This document shows positions 25,058-32,171 of a stretch of 64,000 nt of DNA, piece by piece (position 1 is the stretch's first letter; every line of letters begins with the position of its first letter). Origin of the DNA: Paramagnetospirillum magneticum AMB-1 (GTDB lineage Bacteria; Pseudomonadota; Alphaproteobacteria; Rhodospirillales; Magnetospirillaceae); the NCBI RefSeq assembly GCF_000009985.1, contig NC_007626.1:1512745-1576744 (forward strand). The letters run 5' to 3'. Under the pieces are notes generated by a model that saw only the letters and a program-made list of their open reading frames with translations, was not told the DNA's origin and searched no databases. The translations under genes and the position numbers were made by a program.

Positions 25058-25804
25058 CTACTTTAGGTTTGGCTTTGGAACGCCTTCGATGGTCAATCCC
25101 GCGGCAATGGTTTCCAGCCGACTCATGAGTGCCTCGGCGTCGGGGAAGGTCCGGTTGAGGACCAGATGCACGTCGAGGCGGTCGATGACGTCGTATTCCA
25201 GGTCGCGGATCGGCCGCTCCGCCAGGACCTCCTGGGCCGGTCCGGCATAATCCAGCAGGTAGTCGGCTCGCCCGCGCTCCAGCATGGCAAAGGCCGATTC
25301 ATGGCTGACGGTTCCGTTGTTGCCGATGCGGTTGGCCGGGTCCTTGATGAAAGGCAGGAGGCTGCCGTAAGTATAGCCGTGGACGGTGATCACCTCCTTG
25401 CCGGCCAGATCCTCCCTGGAGGTGATGGGGCGTTTGCCCTTGCGATGGTAGACCCGCAATTCGGTGCCGGCCACTGGCCGCTTGCTGATCAGGCAGCACT
25501 TGTCCAGCACCGTTCCCTTCACCAGGATGGAAAAGTCGGTCTGGCCATCGCGCAGATGCTCGAACAGGCGCGCCGCCGGCAGCCCGCGCGCCCGCCAGGG
25601 AATGCCCGCCTGCTGGAACAGGGGCGCGGCCAGGCGCAGCAGCGGATTGTCGGGCTCGCCTCGGGCATCTAGGCGGGTGGTCCACACCGACTGGTCAGGA
25701 TAGGAGTATTCAAGGACTCGCGGCTCTGCCGCGGCGGCGGCGGATGCCCCCGCCAGGAGAAGGATTAGTCCCGCAAAGAAACGGGTTGGCCTGCCCATGG
25801 TCAT
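25058..25804 (-). CDS. Periplasmic solute-binding protein, family 3-like
   Basis: About 248 aa with a signal peptide (hydrophobic core AGLILLLAGASAAAAAEP). The body resembles amino-acid-type ABC binding proteins (SBP_bac_3): a two-lobed pattern with KGKRPITSREDLAGKEVITV, the hinge-like HGYTYGS, and MLERGRADYLLDYAGPAQE. No permease or ATPase genes are nearby. The gene directly downstream is a sensor kinase, so a sensory role is more likely than transport (inference). The ATG at 25804 is preferred for its GGAG site; a start at 25834 is possible. The two Cys in DKCCLISK are unusual for the family. Confidence 0.82.
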   Translation of the reverse strand: MTMGRPTRFFAGLILLLAGASAAAAAEPRVLEYSYPDQSVWTTRLDARGEPDNPLLRLAAPLFQQAGIPWRARGLPAARLFEHLRDGQTDFSILVKGTVLDKCCLISKRPVAGTELRVYHRKGKRPITSREDLAGKEVITVHGYTYGSLLPFIKDPANRIGNNGTVSHESAFAMLERGRADYLLDYAGPAQEVLAERPIRDLEYDVIDRLDVHLVLNRTFPDAEALMSRLETIAAGLTIEGVPKPNLK

Positions 25805-25965
25805 CAGCCGTCTCCAACCCATCAGTTTCCCCATCCGTGGATGCTAGCCGAAAGTCGTGGGGTTCTCAATCCGGCAGGAAGGGCGTGGGCGACATATGTT
25901 TGCCGTGGCCTTCTTTTTCCCTCGGCCCTATCCTTTGGCGAGGGCTGCGAGGCAGGAGGGGCGGT

Positions 25966-26988
25966 ATGTCCATTGACCAGGAACTTCATGCAGGGCTCGA
26001 GCCCGGCCTGCGTTTCGCCATGCTGATCGGCCCCGATGGCGCTGTCCGCGACCTGCGCTGGTCGGAAGTGGAAAAGTGGCGGCCCGTCGATGGCTTTCTC
26101 TGGGTCCATCTCGAACGCGACGAGCCCACGGCCAAGACCTGGCTGTGCGAGCATTCCGGCGTGGACCCCCTGGTGGCCATGGCCCTGACCGCCGAGGAAT
26201 CCCGGCCCCGGGTCGAGGACGTGGGCGATTCCCTGATGGTGGTGCTGCGCGGCGTCAACAAGGCGCGCCACGGCGAGCGGGAGGAGGTGGCCGAAACCGA
26301 GCTGGTGCCCATCCATATCTGGATCGAGGCCGACCGCTGCATTTCCTTGCGTGACAAGGATCACTCCCTCAACGCGCTACGCGACCTGCGGCTGGCCATG
26401 ATGATGGGCAAGGGGCCGCGCACCGCCGGGGCGTTGCTGGCCCGCATCGCCGAGAAGGTGGTGGACCATCTGGGCATCCTGACCGACGAGATCGAGGACG
26501 GCATCTCGGATCTGGAGGACCGCATCGGCGAGGGGCTGGCCGGCACCGACCTGCGCGAGGACATCGCCTCGGCCCGGCGCAAGGTGGTGCAGTTGCGCCG
26601 CTATCTGGCGCCCCAGCGCGATGCCCTTTACCGCCTGCGCCATGACGATGCCAGCTGGCTCGACCCCGAGGCCAAGATGCGCCTGCGCGAGGTCAATGAC
26701 CGTCTGATCCGCCATATCGAGGACCTGGACGAAATGCGCCAGCGCGCCACCATCCTGCACGAGGATTTTACCAACCTGGTGGCCGAGCGCGCCGCCCAAT
26801 CCTCCAACCGCCTGACCGCCCTGGCCGCCATGGTGCTGCCGCCCAGCCTGCTGGCCGGCATGATGGGAACCAATATCGGCGGCATTCCTGGATCGCAGGA
26901 GCCGTTGGCTTTTCTGGTCCTGTGCGGCGTTGTGCTGGGCATGATGCCGGTCACGTATCTGGTCCTGAAATGGATTAAGTGGTTGTAG
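25966..26988 (+). CDS. ZntB/CorA-family metal ion transporter
   Basis: A 340-aa inner-membrane transporter. A cytoplasmic funnel domain (residues 1-270) with long helices (DEIEDGISDLEDRIGE) precedes two C-terminal transmembrane helices. The signature loop reads GMMGTNIGGIPG: the GxN motif is GTN where CorA has GMN and ZntB usually has GVN, while the following GGIPG is ZntB-like. Zinc is the likeliest substrate, but selectivity cannot be read from sequence. The ATG at 25966 has a GGAGGGG site. It is divergent from the binding-protein gene. Confidence 0.88.
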   Translation: MSIDQELHAGLEPGLRFAMLIGPDGAVRDLRWSEVEKWRPVDGFLWVHLERDEPTAKTWLCEHSGVDPLVAMALTAEESRPRVEDVGDSLMVVLRGVNKARHGEREEVAETELVPIHIWIEADRCISLRDKDHSLNALRDLRLAMMMGKGPRTAGALLARIAEKVVDHLGILTDEIEDGISDLEDRIGEGLAGTDLREDIASARRKVVQLRRYLAPQRDALYRLRHDDASWLDPEAKMRLREVNDRLIRHIEDLDEMRQRATILHEDFTNLVAERAAQSSNRLTALAAMVLPPSLLAGMMGTNIGGIPGSQEPLAFLVLCGVVLGMMPVTYLVLKWIKWL

Positions 26989-27061
26989 TCTTTCGGGCTC
27001 GCAATAATTCGTTTCTTTCCCTGGGCTCGGGATTTCGCCAATCTACGGGTCCATCGTGGGG

Positions 27062-28852
27062 ATGGACCGAAATGCTGCGCGGGGGCAGATGACCAAGGTC
27101 GATGACGGTGGGGTCGGCGGGCGGGGGGACGACGAGTCCGCGCCGCGTCGCAAGGGCAAGGGCGGGGCCGGTCTGGGCCAGCCGCAGGAGGCTTATGTCG
27201 CCTTCGCCTTCGCCGCCGCCGACCTGCTGATGGAGGCCGACCACGCCGGGCGCATCATCTTCGCCATCGGCGCCTCCATGTCCCTGGTGGGGCGTCCGGC
27301 CCGCCTGCTGGCCACCATGACCCTTCCCGACCTGATCCGTCCCGAGGACCAGTCCCGCGCCCGGAACGCCCTGAAGCGCATGGCCAAGGGCGATCGGGTC
27401 CGGCATGTGCTGCTGCATGTCCACCTGCCGGCGGGGGGCAGCACGCCGGTGGCGCTGTCGGGCTATCCCCATCCCGATCACCAGGGGCGCCTGCTGCTGG
27501 TGCTGACCCATTCGGGCACCCTGATGTCGCCCACCGTCCGCAACCCGGAGACGGGATTGCTGGGGCGGGAAGGCTTCGAGGCCCTGGCCGGCGACCTGAT
27601 CAAGGAAAGCGCCAAGGACGGCGATGAATCCTATCGCATGACCCTGCTGGATCTGCCGGAACTGGCGGAACTGCGCAGCAAGGTCGGCGCCGAGGCCACC
27701 GCCGACTTCATCGCGCGCTTCACCGATTACCTGAAGCAGTGTTCGGTGGGGGGCGGGGCCGCCGCCGATCTGGGCAACAGCAAGTACGGACTGATTCACG
27801 GCCCCGAGGTCAGCGCCGCCGAGATCGAGACCGCCATCAGCGGTCTGGCCCAATCGGTGATGGGCTCGTCCCTGAGCGCGGATTCCACCTCGCTGGCCAT
27901 CGACGGCGGCGGCATCTCGGCCCAGGAGGCCACCAGCGCGCTGATCTACACCTTGAACCGCTTCACCACCGACAGCGACGCCACCATCCACGAATTGTCG
28001 GCCATGGCGCGTCCGACCCTGTCGCAGACCGTGGCCAAGATGCGCGAGGTCAAGCAGACCATCGGCAGGGGCGAGTTCCAGCTTTATTTCCAGCCCATCG
28101 TCGACTTGTGGAGCAACGCGGTCCATCACTTCGAGTGCCTGGTCCGCTTCGGCGACAGCGGCAACTCGCCCTACAGCACCGTGGTGTTCGCCGAGGATAC
28201 AGGTCTGGTGGGCGAACTGGACCTGGCGATCTGCGCCCGCGCCATCGCCTTCATGCGCGAGGGCGTGGGGGCCGAGCCCTCCCTGCGCTTCGCCGTCAAC
28301 CTGTCGGGCCGGTCCCTGTCCAGCCCCAGCATGGCGGCGCGCCTGCTTCAGATGATCCACGGCGCCTCGGACCTGCGCGGGCGGCTGCTGTTCGAACTGA
28401 CGGAAAGCTCGGCCATCTCCGATCTGGTGGCGGCCAATGCCGTCATCCAGGAAATTCGTGGGCGCGGCCATCCGGTGGGCATCGACGATTTCGGTGCCGG
28501 AGCAGCGGCGTTCCACTATCTGCGGGGCCTTAAGGTCGACCACGTCAAGATCGACGGATCATATGTGCGCGATGCCGCCGCCAAGGGCGATTCGCTGCCT
28601 TTCCTGCGGGCCATTACCCAGTTGTGTCGCGAGCTGCGCGTCGCCACCATCGCCGAGCACATCGAGGATGAGGCCACCGCCAATCTGCTGCGCGTCTACA
28701 ACGTGCGCTATGGCCAGGGCTATTACTTCGGCAAGCCCATGAAGCCCCCGGCGCCGGGACCGGCGGGCAAGGCCCCCTGGACGACGCCCGTGACCCAGTG
28801 GCGCAACGGCCTGCTGTTCTTCGGCAACGGGGCGCCGCCGTCCGGTGGCTGA
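27062..28852 (+). CDS. PAS-like / degenerate GGDEF / EAL protein
   Basis: About 596 aa, soluble. A PAS-like domain (~40-155) is followed by a degenerate GGDEF domain: NPETGLLGREGFEAL stands at the DxLTGLxNR position, and the active-site loop reads GNSKY instead of GGDEF. The C-terminal EAL domain keeps the residues expected for c-di-GMP hydrolysis: the Glu of the signature (ECL in place of EAL), the Asn of VNLSG, the Glu of ELTES, the DD of GIDDFGAG, the Lys of VKIDG, the Glu of AEHIE, and the Gln of YGQGYYFGKP. It is therefore probably an active phosphodiesterase with a non-catalytic GGDEF. Starts at 27056 (GTG), 27062 or 27089 are possible. Confidence 0.9.
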   Translation: MDRNAARGQMTKVDDGGVGGRGDDESAPRRKGKGGAGLGQPQEAYVAFAFAAADLLMEADHAGRIIFAIGASMSLVGRPARLLATMTLPDLIRPEDQSRARNALKRMAKGDRVRHVLLHVHLPAGGSTPVALSGYPHPDHQGRLLLVLTHSGTLMSPTVRNPETGLLGREGFEALAGDLIKESAKDGDESYRMTLLDLPELAELRSKVGAEATADFIARFTDYLKQCSVGGGAAADLGNSKYGLIHGPEVSAAEIETAISGLAQSVMGSSLSADSTSLAIDGGGISAQEATSALIYTLNRFTTDSDATIHELSAMARPTLSQTVAKMREVKQTIGRGEFQLYFQPIVDLWSNAVHHFECLVRFGDSGNSPYSTVVFAEDTGLVGELDLAICARAIAFMREGVGAEPSLRFAVNLSGRSLSSPSMAARLLQMIHGASDLRGRLLFELTESSAISDLVAANAVIQEIRGRGHPVGIDDFGAGAAAFHYLRGLKVDHVKIDGSYVRDAAAKGDSLPFLRAITQLCRELRVATIAEHIEDEATANLLRVYNVRYGQGYYFGKPMKPPAPGPAGKAPWTTPVTQWRNGLLFFGNGAPPSGG

Positions 28853-28946
28853 TGCGGGCGCCCGGGGGGGCACCTGTCACGACTTGCATGTTGAATTTCA
28901 CTTCCTCTAGCCTTATTGAGCACTAACCAAAGTTTGGGAGTGAATC

Positions 28947-29345
28947 GTGCCGGCTTGGACGGAAAGCCTGAGTGTCGGGGTCCCCGTGCTCGATGAACAC
29001 CATCGTCACCTGTTTCACCTGCTGGCCACGCTGGACGGCATGGCCGGCGGCAGTGTGGGCCAGGATGCCGTCCGGAGCGTGTTCGACGACCTGAACGGCT
29101 ACATCGCCTACCACTTCGCCGAGGAAGAGGCCATGATGGCGCGGGCCGACTTCCCCTTCCTGGAATTGCACCGCCATTCCCACCAGACCATCGCCATGCG
29201 GGTGGCCGACATGTCCGCCGAGCTGTCCATGGCCAATGTGGAGCGGGTGATCCGCGAGCTTCACGACTTTCTTGTCGGCTGGCTGGTGCATCACATCGAA
29301 ATCGAGGATTTCGAGTATCGGCCGTTTCTATCCGGCGATAAGTAA
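28947..29345 (+). CDS. Bacteriohemerythrin
   Basis: A 132-aa four-helix non-haem diiron O2-binding protein. The ligand set is complete: His18 (LDEHH), His56 and Glu60 (YHFAEE), His75 and His79 (HRHSH), and His116 with Asp121 (HHIEIED). It starts at a GTG with a GGGAG site. Single-domain bacteriohemerythrins store or deliver O2 and are abundant in microaerophilic magnetotactic bacteria. A degenerate relative is encoded ~190 bases downstream, but a promoter lies in between, so the two are probably separate transcription units. Confidence 0.95.
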   Translation: MPAWTESLSVGVPVLDEHHRHLFHLLATLDGMAGGSVGQDAVRSVFDDLNGYIAYHFAEEEAMMARADFPFLELHRHSHQTIAMRVADMSAELSMANVERVIRELHDFLVGWLVHHIEIEDFEYRPFLSGDK

Positions 29346-29384
29346 TACTGCGTGAATCAGGTGCCGTCGGGGGCTCTCCGGCCT

Positions 29385-29411
29385 GGCAATTGTGCGGTGC
29401 ACACAATTGCC
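29385..29411. repeat. 10-base perfect inverted repeat, operator or terminator
   Basis: GGCAATTGTG and its exact complement are separated by 7 bases. No T-run follows, so a protein-binding site is as likely as a terminator of the hemerythrin gene. Confidence 0.6.
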
Positions 29412-29429
29412 TCAAGTACCTCTTCGCAC

Positions 29430-29449
29430 ATGCAAAAATATTATTGCAT
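29430..29449. promoter_or_regulatory. AT-rich inverted repeat upstream of the hemerythrin-like gene
   Basis: ATGCAA-N8-TTGCAT in a markedly AT-rich patch, 12 bases before the -35 element. A possible operator. Confidence 0.45.
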
Positions 29450-29461
29450 ATGTCCCCTTGA

Positions 29462-29490
29462 TTGATATTTCGGGGCTCGTCTGCTATGTT
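29462..29490 (+). promoter_or_regulatory. Sigma-70-type promoter of the hemerythrin-like gene
   Basis: TTGATA, exactly 17 bases, then TATGTT. The predicted start site is about 40 bases before the ATG at 29538. Confidence 0.65.
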
Positions 29491-29537
29491 TTCCCACAAA
29501 AGAAAGGCAAGTATTCCAGGGAAGACGTGGAGGTCCG

Positions 29538-29972
29538 ATGGCGCCCCTGACGCAGGAGCATGAGACCGGGGTTCCGGGCATCGATGCCGGGAACGAGGGG
29601 TTGCGCTTCCTGCTGGGGCGGGTGTTCCAGCCGGGCGTCGAGTGCCGTCGCGGCATGGCCGGGCATGGCGACTGCGATTTCAGCCGTTGCACCCGCATCG
29701 AGGCGATCATGCGCTATGTGGGGCGCAACTTCGCCTCCCAGGAACAGGTGATGACGGAATCCGATTATCCCGATGCCCGCCGGCACCTGGACGACCACGC
29801 CGGGCTGCTGGACCATCTGGGGGTGATGCTGCACGCCCGGGTCTGCGCCGAGAAGGATGCCGCCAAGGTTCACGACCTCATCGCCCACTGGGTGGCCGAG
29901 CATACCCAGCGCTGCGACCGTCCGCTGGGCCGCTGGGCGGTGACGCGGCGGGTGCTGGAGCCCAAGAGGTAG
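29538..29972 (+). CDS. Hemerythrin-like protein with half of the diiron ligands lost
   Basis: A 144-aa protein recognisable as hemerythrin-like (HETGVPGIDAGNEGL at the start; NFASQEQVMTESDYPDARRH in the middle). Aligned to its neighbour, the His of helix 1 is Asn19, the His of helix 2 is Asn64 and its Glu partner is Gln68, while His83, His87, His122 and Asp127 remain. One iron site should therefore be lost or rebuilt. An insertion of ~15 residues carries three cysteines (C36, C46, C51), and two more follow at C103 and C126. The start has a GGAGG site and its own promoter. It may be a mononuclear or redox/thiol sensor; function unproven. Confidence 0.8.
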   Translation: MAPLTQEHETGVPGIDAGNEGLRFLLGRVFQPGVECRRGMAGHGDCDFSRCTRIEAIMRYVGRNFASQEQVMTESDYPDARRHLDDHAGLLDHLGVMLHARVCAEKDAAKVHDLIAHWVAEHTQRCDRPLGRWAVTRRVLEPKR

Positions 29973-30018
29973 TCCTCGGCCGTTGTCACCGCCGGGCGGC
30001 ATCGCTACTCTGCCGGCC

Positions 30019-31932
30019 ATGAGCGAACCTGCCCCTCCGGCGGCCGAATCCCCCCTCGATCCCGAACAGCGCCTGGCCGCCGAGGCCGAGGCGGACTCCG
30101 TGCTGGTCCTGGCCGGGCCGGGAACCGGCAAGACCACCACCCTGGTCGGGCGCTACGTCCATCTGCTGGAGCAGGGCGCGGCGCCGGCCCGCATCTTCGT
30201 CTCCACCTTCACGGCGCGGGCCGCCGAGGAACTGCGGGGCCGCATCGGCGCCCGGCTGGAGACGCGGGGCGGAGACTTCGACGCCGAGCGCTTTCGCCGC
30301 ATGCCCATCGGCACCCTGCATGGCATGGCGCTTCGCCTGCTGCAGCGCCATCCGCCGCCCGGCTGTCCCCGCTTTCGGGTGTTCGACGAGCAGGCCTGTT
30401 CGCGGGTGATCGCCCGCCATCGCCTTTATCTCGGCGACGACGTGCGCAAGCCCACCGACGTGTTCGGCGCCTACAAGGACCGGCTGATGAGCCCGGCGGC
30501 GGCGCTGGCCGAGGCCAAGGTCAGGAACGACGCCACCCTGGTTGAGGCGGCCGAGGCCTATGGCCGCTACCAGCGCGCCCTGGCCGAGGAGGGGGGCTTC
30601 GATTTCGGCGACCTGATCATGGAACTGGTGCGCGGGCTGGAGGAGGACGAGGCCTACCGGGCGCGCATCGCCGGCTTCTTCGACCATCTGCTCATCGACG
30701 AATACCAGGACATCAACCCGGCCCAGGAGCGCATGCTGCGCCTGCTGCGGTCCGAGGGGGCGCGGCTGTGGGCGGTGGGCGACGACGACCAGTGCCTGTA
30801 CGCCTGGCGGTCCGCCGACCCCGCCTTTATCCTGGGCTTCGAGACGGCGTGGCCCGACCCGGCGCTGTTCCGCCTGTCGCGCAACTACCGCAGCTCGGCC
30901 ACCATCGTCAACGCTGCCGGGGCGCTGATCGGCGCCAACCGCCGCCGCCACGCCAAGGATCAGGTGCCGCACAGCGCGTCCCGTCTGGCGTTGACCATCG
31001 CCGGCCTGGACGACGACGAGGACGAAGCCGATTACGTGCTGCGCGTGGTCAAGGGCCTGTCCGGCCGAGGCATGCCCTGGAATGAAATGGCGGTGCTCTA
31101 TCGCGCCGGCCATGTGGGGTCGCGCATCCAGATCAGGCTGGCCGAGGCCGGGATTCCCCTGGTGGTCCGGGGGGCGGGCGAGTTCTGGCAACTGGGGCCG
31201 GTGCGCCTGACCGCCGGGCTGGCCCGCCTGCTGTCCAATCCCCAGGACATGGATGCCCGGGCCATGCTGGGCCACGGCAAGCGGGTCGACAAGCTGCTGC
31301 AGCAGGCTCCCGAGAAGATCGACGCCGACGTTCCCTGGCCGGCCTTGTGCCGTCAGGTGGGGCGCCTGGTCTCGGCCACCGCCCGGCCGCCGGGCGAAGA
31401 GGGGCTGCAATGGCGCGACCTGGCCTTCACCGCCGCCGACCTGGCCGCCGAGTGCGGGACTGTGGCCGCCTTCATCGCCCTGATGGAGGAGCAGCGCCGG
31501 TCGCTGCGCCGGGCCGAGAGCGGCGGTGACGCCGTGGTGCTGTCCACCATCCACGGGGCCAAGGGACTGGAGTGGTCGGCGGTGGTGGTGGCCGGCTGCG
31601 AGGCCGACCTGATGCCCCACGAGTCCTCGCCCGATCTGGAGGAGGAGCGCCGCCTGATGTATGTGGCCGCCACCAGGGCCAAGCGCTGGCTGGTGCTGTC
31701 CTTCGCCGCCGAACGGCGCAAGGCGGTCGCGCCGTCACCCTATATCGCCGAAATGCTGAGCGGTCTCGACGAGGATCAGATCCGTTACCACGACCCGCAG
31801 AGCCGGGCGCGTCTGCACGCCGGCCCGCCCCAGCCGGTCAAGGCCGACGGGCCGCTCCGGCTGCGGCCGGAACTGAAGGTTTCGTCAGGCATGCGAAAGG
31901 GCCGCGCACCGTCCAAACGGACTCGCTTCTAG
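30019..31932 (+). CDS. UvrD/PcrA-type superfamily 1 DNA helicase
   Basis: A 637-aa 3'-5' helicase of the UvrD/Rep/PcrA family. Walker A is AGPGTGKTTT (residues ~30-40), motif Ia is FVSTFTARAAEELR, the DExx box is LLIDEYQDINPAQ, and motif III is AVGDDDQCLYAWR. Motif IV contains LSRNYRSS, motif V VLSTIHGAKGLEW and motif VI YVAATRAKRWLVL. It is somewhat shorter than UvrD (~720 aa) and has a basic C terminus (KGRAPSKRTRF). It probably works in repair or removal of nucleoprotein blocks. It appears to be a single gene; about 240 bases separate it from the next gene. Confidence 0.93.
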   Translation: MSEPAPPAAESPLDPEQRLAAEAEADSVLVLAGPGTGKTTTLVGRYVHLLEQGAAPARIFVSTFTARAAEELRGRIGARLETRGGDFDAERFRRMPIGTLHGMALRLLQRHPPPGCPRFRVFDEQACSRVIARHRLYLGDDVRKPTDVFGAYKDRLMSPAAALAEAKVRNDATLVEAAEAYGRYQRALAEEGGFDFGDLIMELVRGLEEDEAYRARIAGFFDHLLIDEYQDINPAQERMLRLLRSEGARLWAVGDDDQCLYAWRSADPAFILGFETAWPDPALFRLSRNYRSSATIVNAAGALIGANRRRHAKDQVPHSASRLALTIAGLDDDEDEADYVLRVVKGLSGRGMPWNEMAVLYRAGHVGSRIQIRLAEAGIPLVVRGAGEFWQLGPVRLTAGLARLLSNPQDMDARAMLGHGKRVDKLLQQAPEKIDADVPWPALCRQVGRLVSATARPPGEEGLQWRDLAFTAADLAAECGTVAAFIALMEEQRRSLRRAESGGDAVVLSTIHGAKGLEWSAVVVAGCEADLMPHESSPDLEEERRLMYVAATRAKRWLVLSFAAERRKAVAPSPYIAEMLSGLDEDQIRYHDPQSRARLHAGPPQPVKADGPLRLRPELKVSSGMRKGRAPSKRTRF

Positions 31933-32171
31933 GGCCTTGGTCAAGGGTAGGGAGTGTTTGATTTTCGCTTGTGAACAGGGCATCCTCCCCTTGCGCTGTC
32001 CAAGGTCCGGGGGGGGGAGGGGAGCAAGTCCCGCCCACGTCTGGGAGGACGATGCGGAGGCAATCGTGCCGATTGCCCCCGCTTTTTGCTGCGACCCGTC
32101 CGCGCCCAGGCGCCGGCCGGGCGTCCGGGCGGATGGCGCTTGGTGAATTTCACGAAGGTCAGGGCGGACTC

